Shown here in pieces: positions 1-5,410 of a stretch of 5,779 nucleotides of DNA; within the stretch, counting starts at the first letter, position 1; each line of letters starts with the position of its first letter. The notes beneath the pieces were generated by a model. The model was not told where the DNA came from and ran no database searches. It saw only the letters and a list, made by a program, of their open reading frames with translations. Where the stretch lies: the NCBI GenBank assembly GCA_900551155.1, contig URVA01000092.1:1-5779 (forward strand), given 5' to 3'. A program made the translations under genes and the position numbers. The DNA comes from an uncultured Eggerthella sp. (GTDB lineage: Bacteria > Actinomycetota > Coriobacteriia > Coriobacteriales > Eggerthellaceae).

Positions 1-616
1 TGGTTTGGGCACTATGGGTTTTGGTTTTCCTGCAGCTATTGGTGCTAAGGTTGCTTGTCCTGATAAGCAGGTAGTTTGCATAGCGGGCGACGGTTCATTC
101 CAGATGAATTCTCAGGAAATGGCAACCGCAGCAGCTGAAGGTATTAACGTTAAAGTACTTTTGATGAACAATTCTGCTTTGGGTATGGTTCATCAGTGGC
201 AAAACCTGTTCTACAACAAGCGCTATAGTGAAACGCTGTTGCCCGACATTCCTGATTTCGTGAAGTTGTGCGACGCATATGGCTGGGGCGGTAAACGCGT
301 AAGCAAGCCTGAAGAATTGAAGGATGCCTTCCAGTGGCTGCTTGATTACGATGGCCCTGCGTTGTTGGATATGCGTATCGACCGCGATGAAAACGTATTC
401 CCTATGGTTGCTCCTGGCGCTCCTTTGGATGACATTATTGGCGCCGTTAATGTGGGTCCTATTTCACACATGTTAGAGGGATTTGAAAACTTGCCTTTTG
501 AAAATGCGGCAGAAGCTAATGATGCAGCACACGCAGCAGAAGCAGCAGCTAAAGACAAGAAAGCGGCCAATAACGAAAAGACCGATGACGACTCTGAAGA
601 AGAAGGAGGCCGATAA
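1..616 (+). CDS. ilvB: Acetolactate synthase large (catalytic) subunit, C-terminal part, 5' end outside window
   Basis: This ThDP enzyme condenses pyruvate with pyruvate or 2-ketobutyrate, the first common step of BCAA synthesis, in the cytoplasm. Only the C-terminal ThDP-binding domain is present; the first complete codon is at 2-4, inside the typical GLGTMGFGFPAAIGA stretch. The ThDP/Mg motif is visible as GDGS (codons from 86) and ends in NN (167-172). The family-specific phrase MVHQWQ (185-202), followed by LFYNKRYS, contains the Trp known from herbicide-resistance work on acetolactate synthases. The usual ending (FPMVAPGAPLDDIIGAV) is reached near 445. About 55 more residues follow, ending in an Ala-rich then Lys/Asp/Glu-rich tail, which is unusual for the family. 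The TAA stop shares one base with the ilvN ATG, so the two subunits are probably translationally coupled. Identity is secure; ilvB is used generically, since ilvI/ilvG paralogs cannot be told apart from this fragment. Confidence 0.96.
   Translation, partial: GLGTMGFGFPAAIGAKVACPDKQVVCIAGDGSFQMNSQEMATAAAEGINVKVLLMNNSALGMVHQWQNLFYNKRYSETLLPDIPDFVKLCDAYGWGGKRVSKPEELKDAFQWLLDYDGPALLDMRIDRDENVFPMVAPGAPLDDIIGAVNVGPISHMLEGFENLPFENAAEANDAAHAAEAAAKDKKAANNEKTDDDSEEEGGR
601..609 (+). promoter_or_regulatory. Ribosome binding site of ilvN inside the ilvB coding end
   Basis: AGAAGGAGG lies six bases before the ilvN ATG at 616, a near-perfect Shine-Dalgarno. It is also the codons for the last Glu-Glu-Gly-Gly of IlvB. 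With the TAATG overlap this supports coupled synthesis of the two subunits and fixes the ilvN start. Confidence 0.9.
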
Positions 617-1113
617 TGGAAACACCCCAAAGGCACATCCTTTCTGTTTTGGTAGATAACCAGTCCGGCGTTCTTTCGCGTGTTACCGGTCTTATTTCGC
701 GTCGTGGATTCAATATTGAATCGCTTTCCGTGGGTCCTACTGAAGATCCTACGTTGTCGCGCTTGACCATTATTATGCTTGCAAACGATGTGGCTTATGA
801 GCAAATTACCAAACAGCTTCACAAGCTTATTAACGTTCATAAGATTACTGACCTTACCCAAGAACAGGCTATTGAACGAGAGCTGGTTTTGATTAAGGTT
901 CATGCAAACCCTGAACGTCGCAATGAAATTATTGAAATTGCAAACGTATTCCGCGCCAATATTGTTGATGTGGGTAAAACTTCATTAACTGTTGAAGTTA
1001 CGGGTACTGAGTCAAAGATTGCGGGTATCGAAGATTTGCTTCGTGCTTACGGTATTAAGGAAATCATTCGTACAGGTGTAATTGCTATGTCTCGTGGTTC
1101 GAAGGTAAGTTAA
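616..1113 (+). CDS. ilvN: Acetolactate synthase small (regulatory) subunit
   Basis: This is the 165-residue regulatory subunit, which activates the catalytic subunit and in the family confers valine feedback inhibition. Residues about 7-80 form an ACT domain: HILSVLVDNQSGVLSRVTGL, then RRGFNIESLSVGPTED, the region known to contribute to valine binding in E. coli IlvH/IlvN-type subunits. Residues about 85-160 are the C-terminal small-subunit domain (ERELVLIKV, then RANIVDVGKTSLTVEVTG and IKEIIRTGVIAMSRG). Length matches the usual 160-175 residues of the longer IlvH-like form rather than the roughly 95-residue E. coli IlvN. The start is set by the overlapping stop of ilvB and a strong Shine-Dalgarno. 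ilvC follows after 65 bases with no terminator between, so the three genes are probably one operon. ilvH would be an equally acceptable name. Confidence 0.97.
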   Translation: METPQRHILSVLVDNQSGVLSRVTGLISRRGFNIESLSVGPTEDPTLSRLTIIMLANDVAYEQITKQLHKLINVHKITDLTQEQAIERELVLIKVHANPERRNEIIEIANVFRANIVDVGKTSLTVEVTGTESKIAGIEDLLRAYGIKEIIRTGVIAMSRGSKVS

Positions 1114-1178
1114 TACGTTTCCACGAGTTGGCGATAACAGTAAAGTAAGTAATCAGTCATTAGAAGAAGGGATGAATC

Positions 1179-2177
1179 ATGGCTGTAACTATCTATTATG
1201 AACAGGACGTAGATCCTTCAGTAATCCAGGGCATGAAGGTAGCCATTATTGGCTATGGCTCTCAGGGTCATGCACATGCACTGAACCTTAAGGATTCTGG
1301 CGTTGATGTTCGCGTTGGTCTTCGCGAGGGTTCTTCCTCTTGGGCAAAGGCTGAAGAAGCTGGCCTGAAGGTAATGAACATGGACGATGCTGCTGAAGAA
1401 GCAGACCTTATTATGATCCTCGTTCCCGACGAGAAGCAGCCTGAAGTATACGAACAGCACATTGCTTCTCATTTGAAGGAAGGCAACACGCTCGCCTTTG
1501 CTCATGGCTTCAACATCCACTATGGCTACATCAAGGCTCCTGAAGGCGTAAACGTAATTATGTGTGCTCCTAAGGGTCCTGGTCATATTGTTCGTCGTCA
1601 GTACACGGAAGGTTCTGGTGTACCTGATTTGGCTTGTGTTGCTCAGGATGCTACTGGCAATGCTTGGGATATCGCACTTTCTTACTGCTGGGGCGTTGGC
1701 GGTGCTCGTTCGGGCATTATTAAGGCAACCTTCGCTGAAGAAACCGAAGAGGACCTCTTTGGTGAGCAGGCAGTTCTTTGCGGTGGCTTGGTAGAGTTGG
1801 TAAAGGCTGGCTTCGAGACCTTGGTAGACGCTGGTTATCCTCCAGAGCTTGCATACTTCGAGTGCTACCACGAGATGAAGATGATCGTAGATTTGATGTA
1901 CGAATCTGGCATCCACTTCATGAATTACTCCATCTCCAACACCGCTGAATATGGCGAGTACTATGCTGGTCCTAAGGTAATCAATGAGCAGTCTCGTGAG
2001 GCTATGAAGGAAATCTTGAAGCGCATTCAGAATGGTGAATTCGCTAAGGAATTCGTTGCTGACTGCAACAATGGTCACAAGTGGTTGCTCGAACAGCGTG
2101 AGGCTATCAACAACCACGAAATTGAAAAGACGGGCGAAAAGATTCGCTCCATGTTCTCTTGGATCAAGTCTGAGTAG
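1179..2177 (+). CDS. ilvC: Ketol-acid reductoisomerase, class I, NADP(H)-type
   Basis: It isomerises and reduces acetolactate or acetohydroxybutyrate to the dihydroxy acid, directly after IlvBN. At 332 residues it is the short class I form. The Rossmann motif GYGSQGHAHALNL is at residues 25-37. The loop after the second beta strand (GLREGSSSW, 47-55) has Arg49 and Ser52-54, placed to bind the 2'-phosphate of NADPH. The family's FAHGFNIHY segment includes His109, and PKGPGHIVR is at 131-139. The Mg ligands Asp192, Glu196 (EDLFGEQ), Glu228 and Glu232 (FECYHE) and substrate-binding Ser253 (SISNTAEYG) are all present, so it should be active. A purine-rich Shine-Dalgarno (AGAAGAAGGG, 1162-1171) ends seven bases before the ATG. 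An ATG at 1172 is out of frame. The gene ends the operon; an intrinsic terminator begins 34 bases after the stop. Confidence 0.98.
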   Translation: MAVTIYYEQDVDPSVIQGMKVAIIGYGSQGHAHALNLKDSGVDVRVGLREGSSSWAKAEEAGLKVMNMDDAAEEADLIMILVPDEKQPEVYEQHIASHLKEGNTLAFAHGFNIHYGYIKAPEGVNVIMCAPKGPGHIVRRQYTEGSGVPDLACVAQDATGNAWDIALSYCWGVGGARSGIIKATFAEETEEDLFGEQAVLCGGLVELVKAGFETLVDAGYPPELAYFECYHEMKMIVDLMYESGIHFMNYSISNTAEYGEYYAGPKVINEQSREAMKEILKRIQNGEFAKEFVADCNNGHKWLLEQREAINNHEIEKTGEKIRSMFSWIKSE

Positions 2178-2210
2178 TCTAACTGCTTAACTGCATAAGA
2201 GAATCTTTTC

Positions 2211-2245
2211 AAGGCTGTGTCTGATAATCAGGCACAGCCTTTTTT
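2211..2245 (+). terminator. Intrinsic terminator of the ilvBNC operon
   Basis: The arms AAGGCTGTG (2211-2219) and CACAGCCTT (2233-2241) pair perfectly. They are extended inward by one T-G wobble and CTGA/TCAG (2221-2224, 2228-2231), giving a 14-bp stem with a 3-base TAA loop. T-run 2240-2245 follows on the + strand. On the - strand no T-run follows the hairpin, so it looks one-directional, although the stop codon of the converging lysR lies inside it. Confidence 0.92.
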
Positions 2246-3172
2246 GCTATTGATGTCTTTTGTTTCGAGTTGGGCTGTTTCAACGAAGGCCTTAATGATG
2301 TTCCAGTCGCTTTTCCAACCAATACGCATGGTGTAGCTTGCTTCAGATCCAAGAGATACAACCAAAAGCTTTTCTAGCTGCTCAGGGGAAAGGGTTGTTC
2401 GCACCAGTATTTCGGGGCTAAAGCAGCCTCCAATACCTTGGGCACACAAATCTAGAACAAAGGCAAGGTTTTCGGCTTCAACTTTAATAACAGGTTCCTT
2501 GGAAAAGTGCGCCAATATGTGGCGGGAGAATCTTCCGGCAATATCTTGCTCGTGTCCAAGGAGAAAAGGGCACTGTTCTAATAGCTGGAAGGTTTGGTTG
2601 TTTTGAATTTCGTCGATGACTGAGTGCGTTTTATCGCCGAAAATGCTCTCAAAAAGATCTTTCCTGCAGACGAATACGATGCGCTCTTGATAAAGATCGC
2701 GATGCTTAATTCCTTTTAGATTTCCCCTAAAGTCAGAAATGCAAATATCAAGTTCATCTTTCATGAGTTTTTGGGTAAGCGCATCGACGGGAACTTCTAC
2801 AACCTTTAGTTCTACTTTAGGATGCTGCTTGATGAAGCTGCATAGTATAGGTGTAAGAATTACCCTGTCGCGGTTGTCGGTTATTCCAACTCGTATCAGA
2901 CCTTTTTCGTTGCCGGTTATTTCAGAAAACGCAACATAGAGGTCTTTTACTTCATGCTGAATGGTTTCGGCGTGCTTCAAAAACTCTTGTCCGGCATAGG
3001 TAAGCTCTAAGGGAACATGTCTTACGAAAAGTTGGCAGCCTAGCTCACGCTCAATTGAAGCTATATGAGCACTGAGGGTTTGCTGGGTGATATGTAAGCT
3101 TTTTGCTGCCTTGGTGATGCTTCGTTCTCGCGCAACTGCAAGGATGTAATCGATGCTCTGGAAATTCGTCAG
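2228..3172 (-). CDS. LysR-type transcriptional regulator, apparent CTG start
   Basis: From the CTG at 3172-3170 the product has 314 residues, normal for the family. Residues about 4-62 form the winged helix-turn-helix: NFQSIDYILAVARERSITKA, then AKSLHITQQTLSAHIASIER and ELGCQLFVRHVPLELTYAG. A linker helix runs to about 88. The substrate-binding domain starts at GLIRVGITDNRDR (91-103), includes the typical CAQGIGGCFSPEIL segment, and ends near the C-terminus. No ATG, GTG or TTG lies in frame between the upstream stop (3253-3251) and the helix-turn-helix. The first such codon is TTG at 2980, which would remove the whole DNA-binding domain. CTG is placed exactly where LysR proteins normally begin, with GGGAG two bases upstream, a tight spacing. 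The start is therefore uncertain: CTG, another non-standard codon, or a lost start. Its likely target is the divergent hydrolase gene and itself. The effector is unknown. Confidence 0.85.
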   Translation of the reverse strand: MTNFQSIDYILAVARERSITKAAKSLHITQQTLSAHIASIERELGCQLFVRHVPLELTYAGQEFLKHAETIQHEVKDLYVAFSEITGNEKGLIRVGITDNRDRVILTPILCSFIKQHPKVELKVVEVPVDALTQKLMKDELDICISDFRGNLKGIKHRDLYQERIVFVCRKDLFESIFGDKTHSVIDEIQNNQTFQLLEQCPFLLGHEQDIAGRFSRHILAHFSKEPVIKVEAENLAFVLDLCAQGIGGCFSPEILVRTTLSPEQLEKLLVVSLGSEASYTMRIGWKSDWNIIKAFVETAQLETKDINSKKGCA

Positions 3173-3207
3173 CGCTCCCTTTTTGCGTTTCTTACTACAA
3201 AATATAT

Positions 3208-3232
3208 CTGTATTTATAACAAGATAATACAG
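3208..3232. promoter_or_regulatory. Candidate LysR operator (inverted repeat with T-N11-A)
   Basis: CTGTATT (3208-3214) and AATACAG (3226-3232) are exact reverse complements separated by 11 bases. The innermost bases give the T-N11-A pattern expected of LysR boxes. The site lies between the divergent lysR and hydrolase genes, 35 bases upstream of the lysR CTG. It overlaps a candidate lysR -10 and ends one base before a candidate hydrolase -35. Binding by the neighbouring LysR is inference. Confidence 0.65.
3213..3221 (-). promoter_or_regulatory. Candidate extended -10 promoter of lysR
   Basis: On the - strand, TGTTATAAA (3221 to 3213) matches the extended -10 pattern TGnTATAAT with one mismatch. 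It would start transcription near 3206, about 34 bases before the CTG at 3172. No convincing -35 is seen. It lies mostly within the spacer of the inverted repeat, so autorepression would be expected. Supported by motif and position only. Confidence 0.4.
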
Positions 3233-3233
3233 T

Positions 3234-3262
3234 TTGAAATGGTGATAAAACTACTTCATAGT
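3234..3262 (+). promoter_or_regulatory. Candidate sigma-70-type promoter of the MBL-fold hydrolase gene
   Basis: TTGAAA (3234-3239; five of six to TTGACA) and CATAGT (3257-3262; four of six to TATAAT) are separated by 17 bases. The weak -10 directly next to a LysR-type box suits an activator-dependent promoter. Transcription would begin near 3269, leaving a leader of about 158 bases. Prediction from pattern only. Confidence 0.4.
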
Positions 3263-3426
3263 GGAAAACAAAGAGGAGAAGCAAAAGATGGGCGCTTAAG
3301 AGGAGATTGCACAGTAATTAAAAAAAGGACTATTCAGCAATCAAAGAAGAAAGACGGGGAAGTAAGTAAAGAGCAATAAGCAAAGGCAAGAACTGAAAAG
3401 CGGAAAACAAAAAGGGAGTGGAATTT
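3263..3426 (+). other. Purine-rich leader without a recognised gene
   Basis: About 77% of the 164 bases are A or G by hand count, and over 80% in 3341-3420. I see no stable hairpin and no substantial reading frame. There is one three-codon frame (ATG GGC GCT TAA, 3288-3299) with AGAGGAG nine bases upstream (3272-3278), and a second GAGGAG at 3300-3305 that leads nowhere obvious. It is probably the untranslated leader of the hydrolase gene. Confidence 0.5.
3414..3418 (+). promoter_or_regulatory. Ribosome binding site that fixes the hydrolase start
   Basis: GGGAG is eight bases upstream of the ATG at 3427. A possible GTG start at 3418 overlaps this motif and would have no site of its own, so the ATG is preferred. 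Confidence 0.75.
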
Positions 3427-4197
3427 ATGAAAATAAGCGTGCTGTATTTAGGAAGAATTGAGTGCAAGAAAGATGCACTCGTTCGTTGTGATGATCAAAA
3501 TGCCATGATCAAATCGCCTATGTCTGCGATTTTGATTCAACATCCGGTATTGGGAAATGTGCTGTACGACACCGGAAACCATCCGCTTTATAACACCGAA
3601 TACTCGCTGTTTACTCGCGAGACCTACCCTATACGGGAATTCTTGTCTATTGAGGATGCGCTTGAGAGCAAAGGCCTCACGCCTGCAGACATTGACATGA
3701 TTATTTTGTCTCATCTGCATTTCGATCATGCCGGAGGGCTGTGCTATTTCAAAAATACGAAGGCTTTAAAAAATGTCGTGGTGTCAGAAGCCGAACTGAA
3801 AAATGCATATTACCAAGTGATGACCGACCAAGCGGGCGCTTACGTAAAAAGCACTTTTGACTTGGATGGTATTGTCTTTAGGTCTATTTCTCAGGATACG
3901 GCCTTAGCGGATGATCTGAGCCTTTTCATCCAACAGTCGCATACTCCTGGGCTTGTGGGGATGGTGCTCAACACTCAGTCACAGGGAACTATTATCACCA
4001 CGAGTGATTCTATTTATACACGTGAAAGCTTTGACCGTCAGCTGCCACCAGGCGGAACCATCAATAAGACTGATCAGGAGTTTTACGATAACTTAGAGAA
4101 AATCAAATTTATGAGGGATTCGTATGGTGCCAAGCTGATATTCGGTCACGACTACGAACAGGTACTTGAGTTAGTTCGTCAAGGTACGTTCGAATAA
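3427..4197 (+). CDS. Metallo-beta-lactamase-fold hydrolase, N-acyl homoserine lactonase-like
   Basis: The 256-residue product is close in length and layout to the AiiA-type lactonases, two-zinc enzymes that open lactone rings. The signature SHLHFDHAGG gives His96, His98, Asp100 and His101. His172 (SHTPG), Asp194 (TSDSIYT) and His241 (FGHDYEQ) complete the seven expected metal ligands. Tyr197 sits where AiiA has its active-site Tyr194. VLYDTG (45-50) is the usual early strand and turn. The second His of the common GHTPGH motif is Leu176 here. There is no signal peptide, so the protein is cytoplasmic. The gene is alone in its direction, divergent from lysR, which probably controls it. The natural substrate may be another lactone or ester, since Coriobacteriia are not known for acyl-homoserine-lactone signalling. 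Fold and catalytic competence are well supported; substrate is inference. Confidence 0.9.
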   Translation: MKISVLYLGRIECKKDALVRCDDQNAMIKSPMSAILIQHPVLGNVLYDTGNHPLYNTEYSLFTRETYPIREFLSIEDALESKGLTPADIDMIILSHLHFDHAGGLCYFKNTKALKNVVVSEAELKNAYYQVMTDQAGAYVKSTFDLDGIVFRSISQDTALADDLSLFIQQSHTPGLVGMVLNTQSQGTIITTSDSIYTRESFDRQLPPGGTINKTDQEFYDNLEKIKFMRDSYGAKLIFGHDYEQVLELVRQGTFE

Positions 4198-4211
4198 GAC
4201 AAGCTTTCTAG

Positions 4212-4631
4212 CTAAAACTGAAAAAGGTTTAGGCCAATTTCTTCGTCGAAATAACGATCAACCGTGCCATCGATAACAGTAATGATCATTTCGCAGGTTG
4301 CGCTTACCGTGGCTGAATTAAGGTGTCCGCCAAAAGCATTGCCTTTTTCGTCTCCGACGCACATGTGAAGATGGGTGTAGAATTCGCCATTCATAGTATT
4401 AATGGTGCCAGTCAAAGAGACAATTTCATAACATCCGATGAAGTCATTTGCAATGTATTGCCTAGTGTCGGTTTTGAACACACCAATGGTGAATTCTTTT
4501 ACAGCACCTAAGGCAGAAACATGGGCAAGGGTAATATTTTCTTTTAGAGCGAGCTCTTCTACTTTTTCAAGGATTTCTTCATCCTTGTCTATGCGAACAA
4601 CGTAGGTGTTATCAAATTTCCGATAGTCCAT
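4212..4631 (-). CDS. PPC/DUF296 single-domain protein
   Basis: The 139-residue product is essentially one PPC (DUF296) domain, the fold also found in plant AT-hook proteins; bacterial members are small, usually trimeric, and of unknown biochemical function. Visible landmarks are HVSALGAVKEFTIGVF (37-52), the strand around YEIVSLTGTI, HLHMCVGDEKGNAFGGHL (87-104) with His87, His89 and His103, and the closing RYFDEEIGLNLFQF. The three histidines could form a metal or ligand site; this is inference. No AT-hook or other DNA-binding extension is present. The ATG at 4631 is chosen because ACAGAAAGGA ends eight bases upstream; a frame extension to 4676 has no support and would add an unlikely N-terminus. 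It follows the cysteine hydrolase gene by 150 bases on the same strand, and its stop is 14 bases from that of the converging hydrolase gene. Confidence 0.88.
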   Translation of the reverse strand: MDYRKFDNTYVVRIDKDEEILEKVEELALKENITLAHVSALGAVKEFTIGVFKTDTRQYIANDFIGCYEIVSLTGTINTMNGEFYTHLHMCVGDEKGNAFGGHLNSATVSATCEMIITVIDGTVDRYFDEEIGLNLFQF

Positions 4632-4652
4632 TGCGTCTTTCCTTTCTGTAAG

Positions 4653-4664
4653 ACAAAGCTTTGT
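4653..4664. repeat. Perfect 12-bp palindrome upstream of the DUF296 gene
   Basis: ACAAAGCTTTGT is fully self-complementary, with no spacer, and ends 21 bases before the DUF296 ATG. The absence of a loop favours a site for a dimeric DNA-binding protein over an RNA hairpin. The rest of the 150-base gap (4632-4781) shows no gene, no convincing promoter and no terminator. Function is unknown and chance is possible. Confidence 0.45.
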
Positions 4665-4781
4665 GCTGGCAGGCATGCGTATTTATGGGTGTTCCCTGCT
4701 TGCAGTTGTTGCTGCTGAAGTTTTGTGTGGACTATCCTAGTTTTTGTAAGAGCAATTTGTGGGATTGTTCTGGGAATCGGC

Positions 4782-5375
4782 TTATTTTAGGGCGTTTAGT
4801 ACGGTTTTTGTATCAACAACACGGCTGTCGTAGCAACGAGAAAAGTATTCCAAACCTGCTTCTTGCGTACCGATTAAGAACGTTCCGCAGGCATCAGCAG
4901 GAACAATGGTTTTGTAGCCCAAGAAATAAGCGCCCGCCAAGGTTTGTAGCACGCAAATGTTGGTATCGCATCCAAAAGCAATTAGGGTATCTACGCCAAG
5001 TTCGCGAAGCGTTAGATCAAGGTCTGTTTGAAAGAAACCGTTATAACGGCGTTTGGGAATAATGAAGTCGCTTTCCCGTACTTCGAAATCTGCCAAAGGT
5101 TGTGCGGCATCAGTGTTGCGAATGCCGTGCTCTCCCCAAAGATCTAATTCCCGATCAACACCTTCGATATGAGCGTCGTTGGTGAACAATACAGGCAGAT
5201 TAGCCTTGCGAGCTGCTTTAACGATACTAACGGCATTTTCTGCCATTGTTTCGAGGCCAGGAGTAGGCCCTGCGGATCCTCCTAGAACATCAATCACTAA
5301 TACAGCGCAACGAGAAAGATCAATTTCGGTGCTTTGCTGCCAGGGGGTTTGTTGTGGTTCAGGCAGGTACGTCAT
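4782..5375 (-). CDS. Isochorismatase/nicotinamidase-family cysteine hydrolase
   Basis: The 197-residue product has the family's Rossmann-like layout and its Asp-Lys-Cys triad: Asp29 (VLVIDVLGGS), Lys108 (IIPKRRYNGF) and nucleophile Cys141 in GCDTNICVLQT, which also carries the family cis-peptide region. In addition Asp67 and His69 (TNDAH) and His83 (WGEHGIRNT) occupy the places of the nicotinamidase metal ligands. The enzyme is therefore more likely an amidase acting on nicotinamide or a similar small amide than a true isochorismatase; no isochorismate pathway gene is nearby. The ATG at 5375 is chosen over an upstream frame extension because ACAGAAAGGA ends seven bases before it and MTYLPEPQQTPWQ fits a normal N-terminus. 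It lies 35 bases after the Gfo/Idh/MocA-type gene, so the two are probably co-transcribed. The true substrate cannot be told from sequence. Confidence 0.9.
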   Translation of the reverse strand: MTYLPEPQQTPWQQSTEIDLSRCAVLVIDVLGGSAGPTPGLETMAENAVSIVKAARKANLPVLFTNDAHIEGVDRELDLWGEHGIRNTDAAQPLADFEVRESDFIIPKRRYNGFFQTDLDLTLRELGVDTLIAFGCDTNICVLQTLAGAYFLGYKTIVPADACGTFLIGTQEAGLEYFSRCYDSRVVDTKTVLNALK

Positions 5376-5410
5376 GGAGAGATCCTTTCTGTTAGAGGGC
5401 GACTGCCGAC

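Noticed and set aside
346..903. 185-residue open frame antisense to the ilvB/ilvN junction
   Set aside because: The Ala/Ser-rich composition mirrors the IlvB tail and the frame has no domain. It is a shadow of two certain genes.
1114..1178. Internal promoter or attenuator between ilvN and ilvC
   Set aside because: No acceptable -35/-10 pair and no hairpin with a T-run was found; only the ilvC ribosome binding site is supported.
1218..2117. 299-residue open frame antisense to ilvC
   Set aside because: It lies wholly opposite the conserved ilvC, has no recognisable domain, and its composition follows from the biased codon use of ilvC.
2180..2194. Tandem TAACTGC repeat after the ilvC stop
   Set aside because: Two 7-base copies with no further copies or context; consistent with chance.
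2228..2980. Shorter lysR version starting at TTG 2980
   Set aside because: It would remove the entire helix-turn-helix, which is intact and in frame upstream.
3418..3426. GTG start for the MBL-fold hydrolase
   Set aside because: The GTG overlaps the GGGAG motif that serves the ATG at 3427, and the extra residues add nothing to the family N-terminus.
4202..4213. AGCT-TTCT-AGCT hairpin between the convergent hydrolase and DUF296 genes as a terminator
   Set aside because: Only a 4-bp stem with no T-run on either strand. I see no convincing terminator in this 14-base gap.
4661..5062. 133-residue + strand frame opposite the cysteine hydrolase
   Set aside because: Cys/Arg-rich translation without any motif, overlapping a well-supported gene on the other strand.
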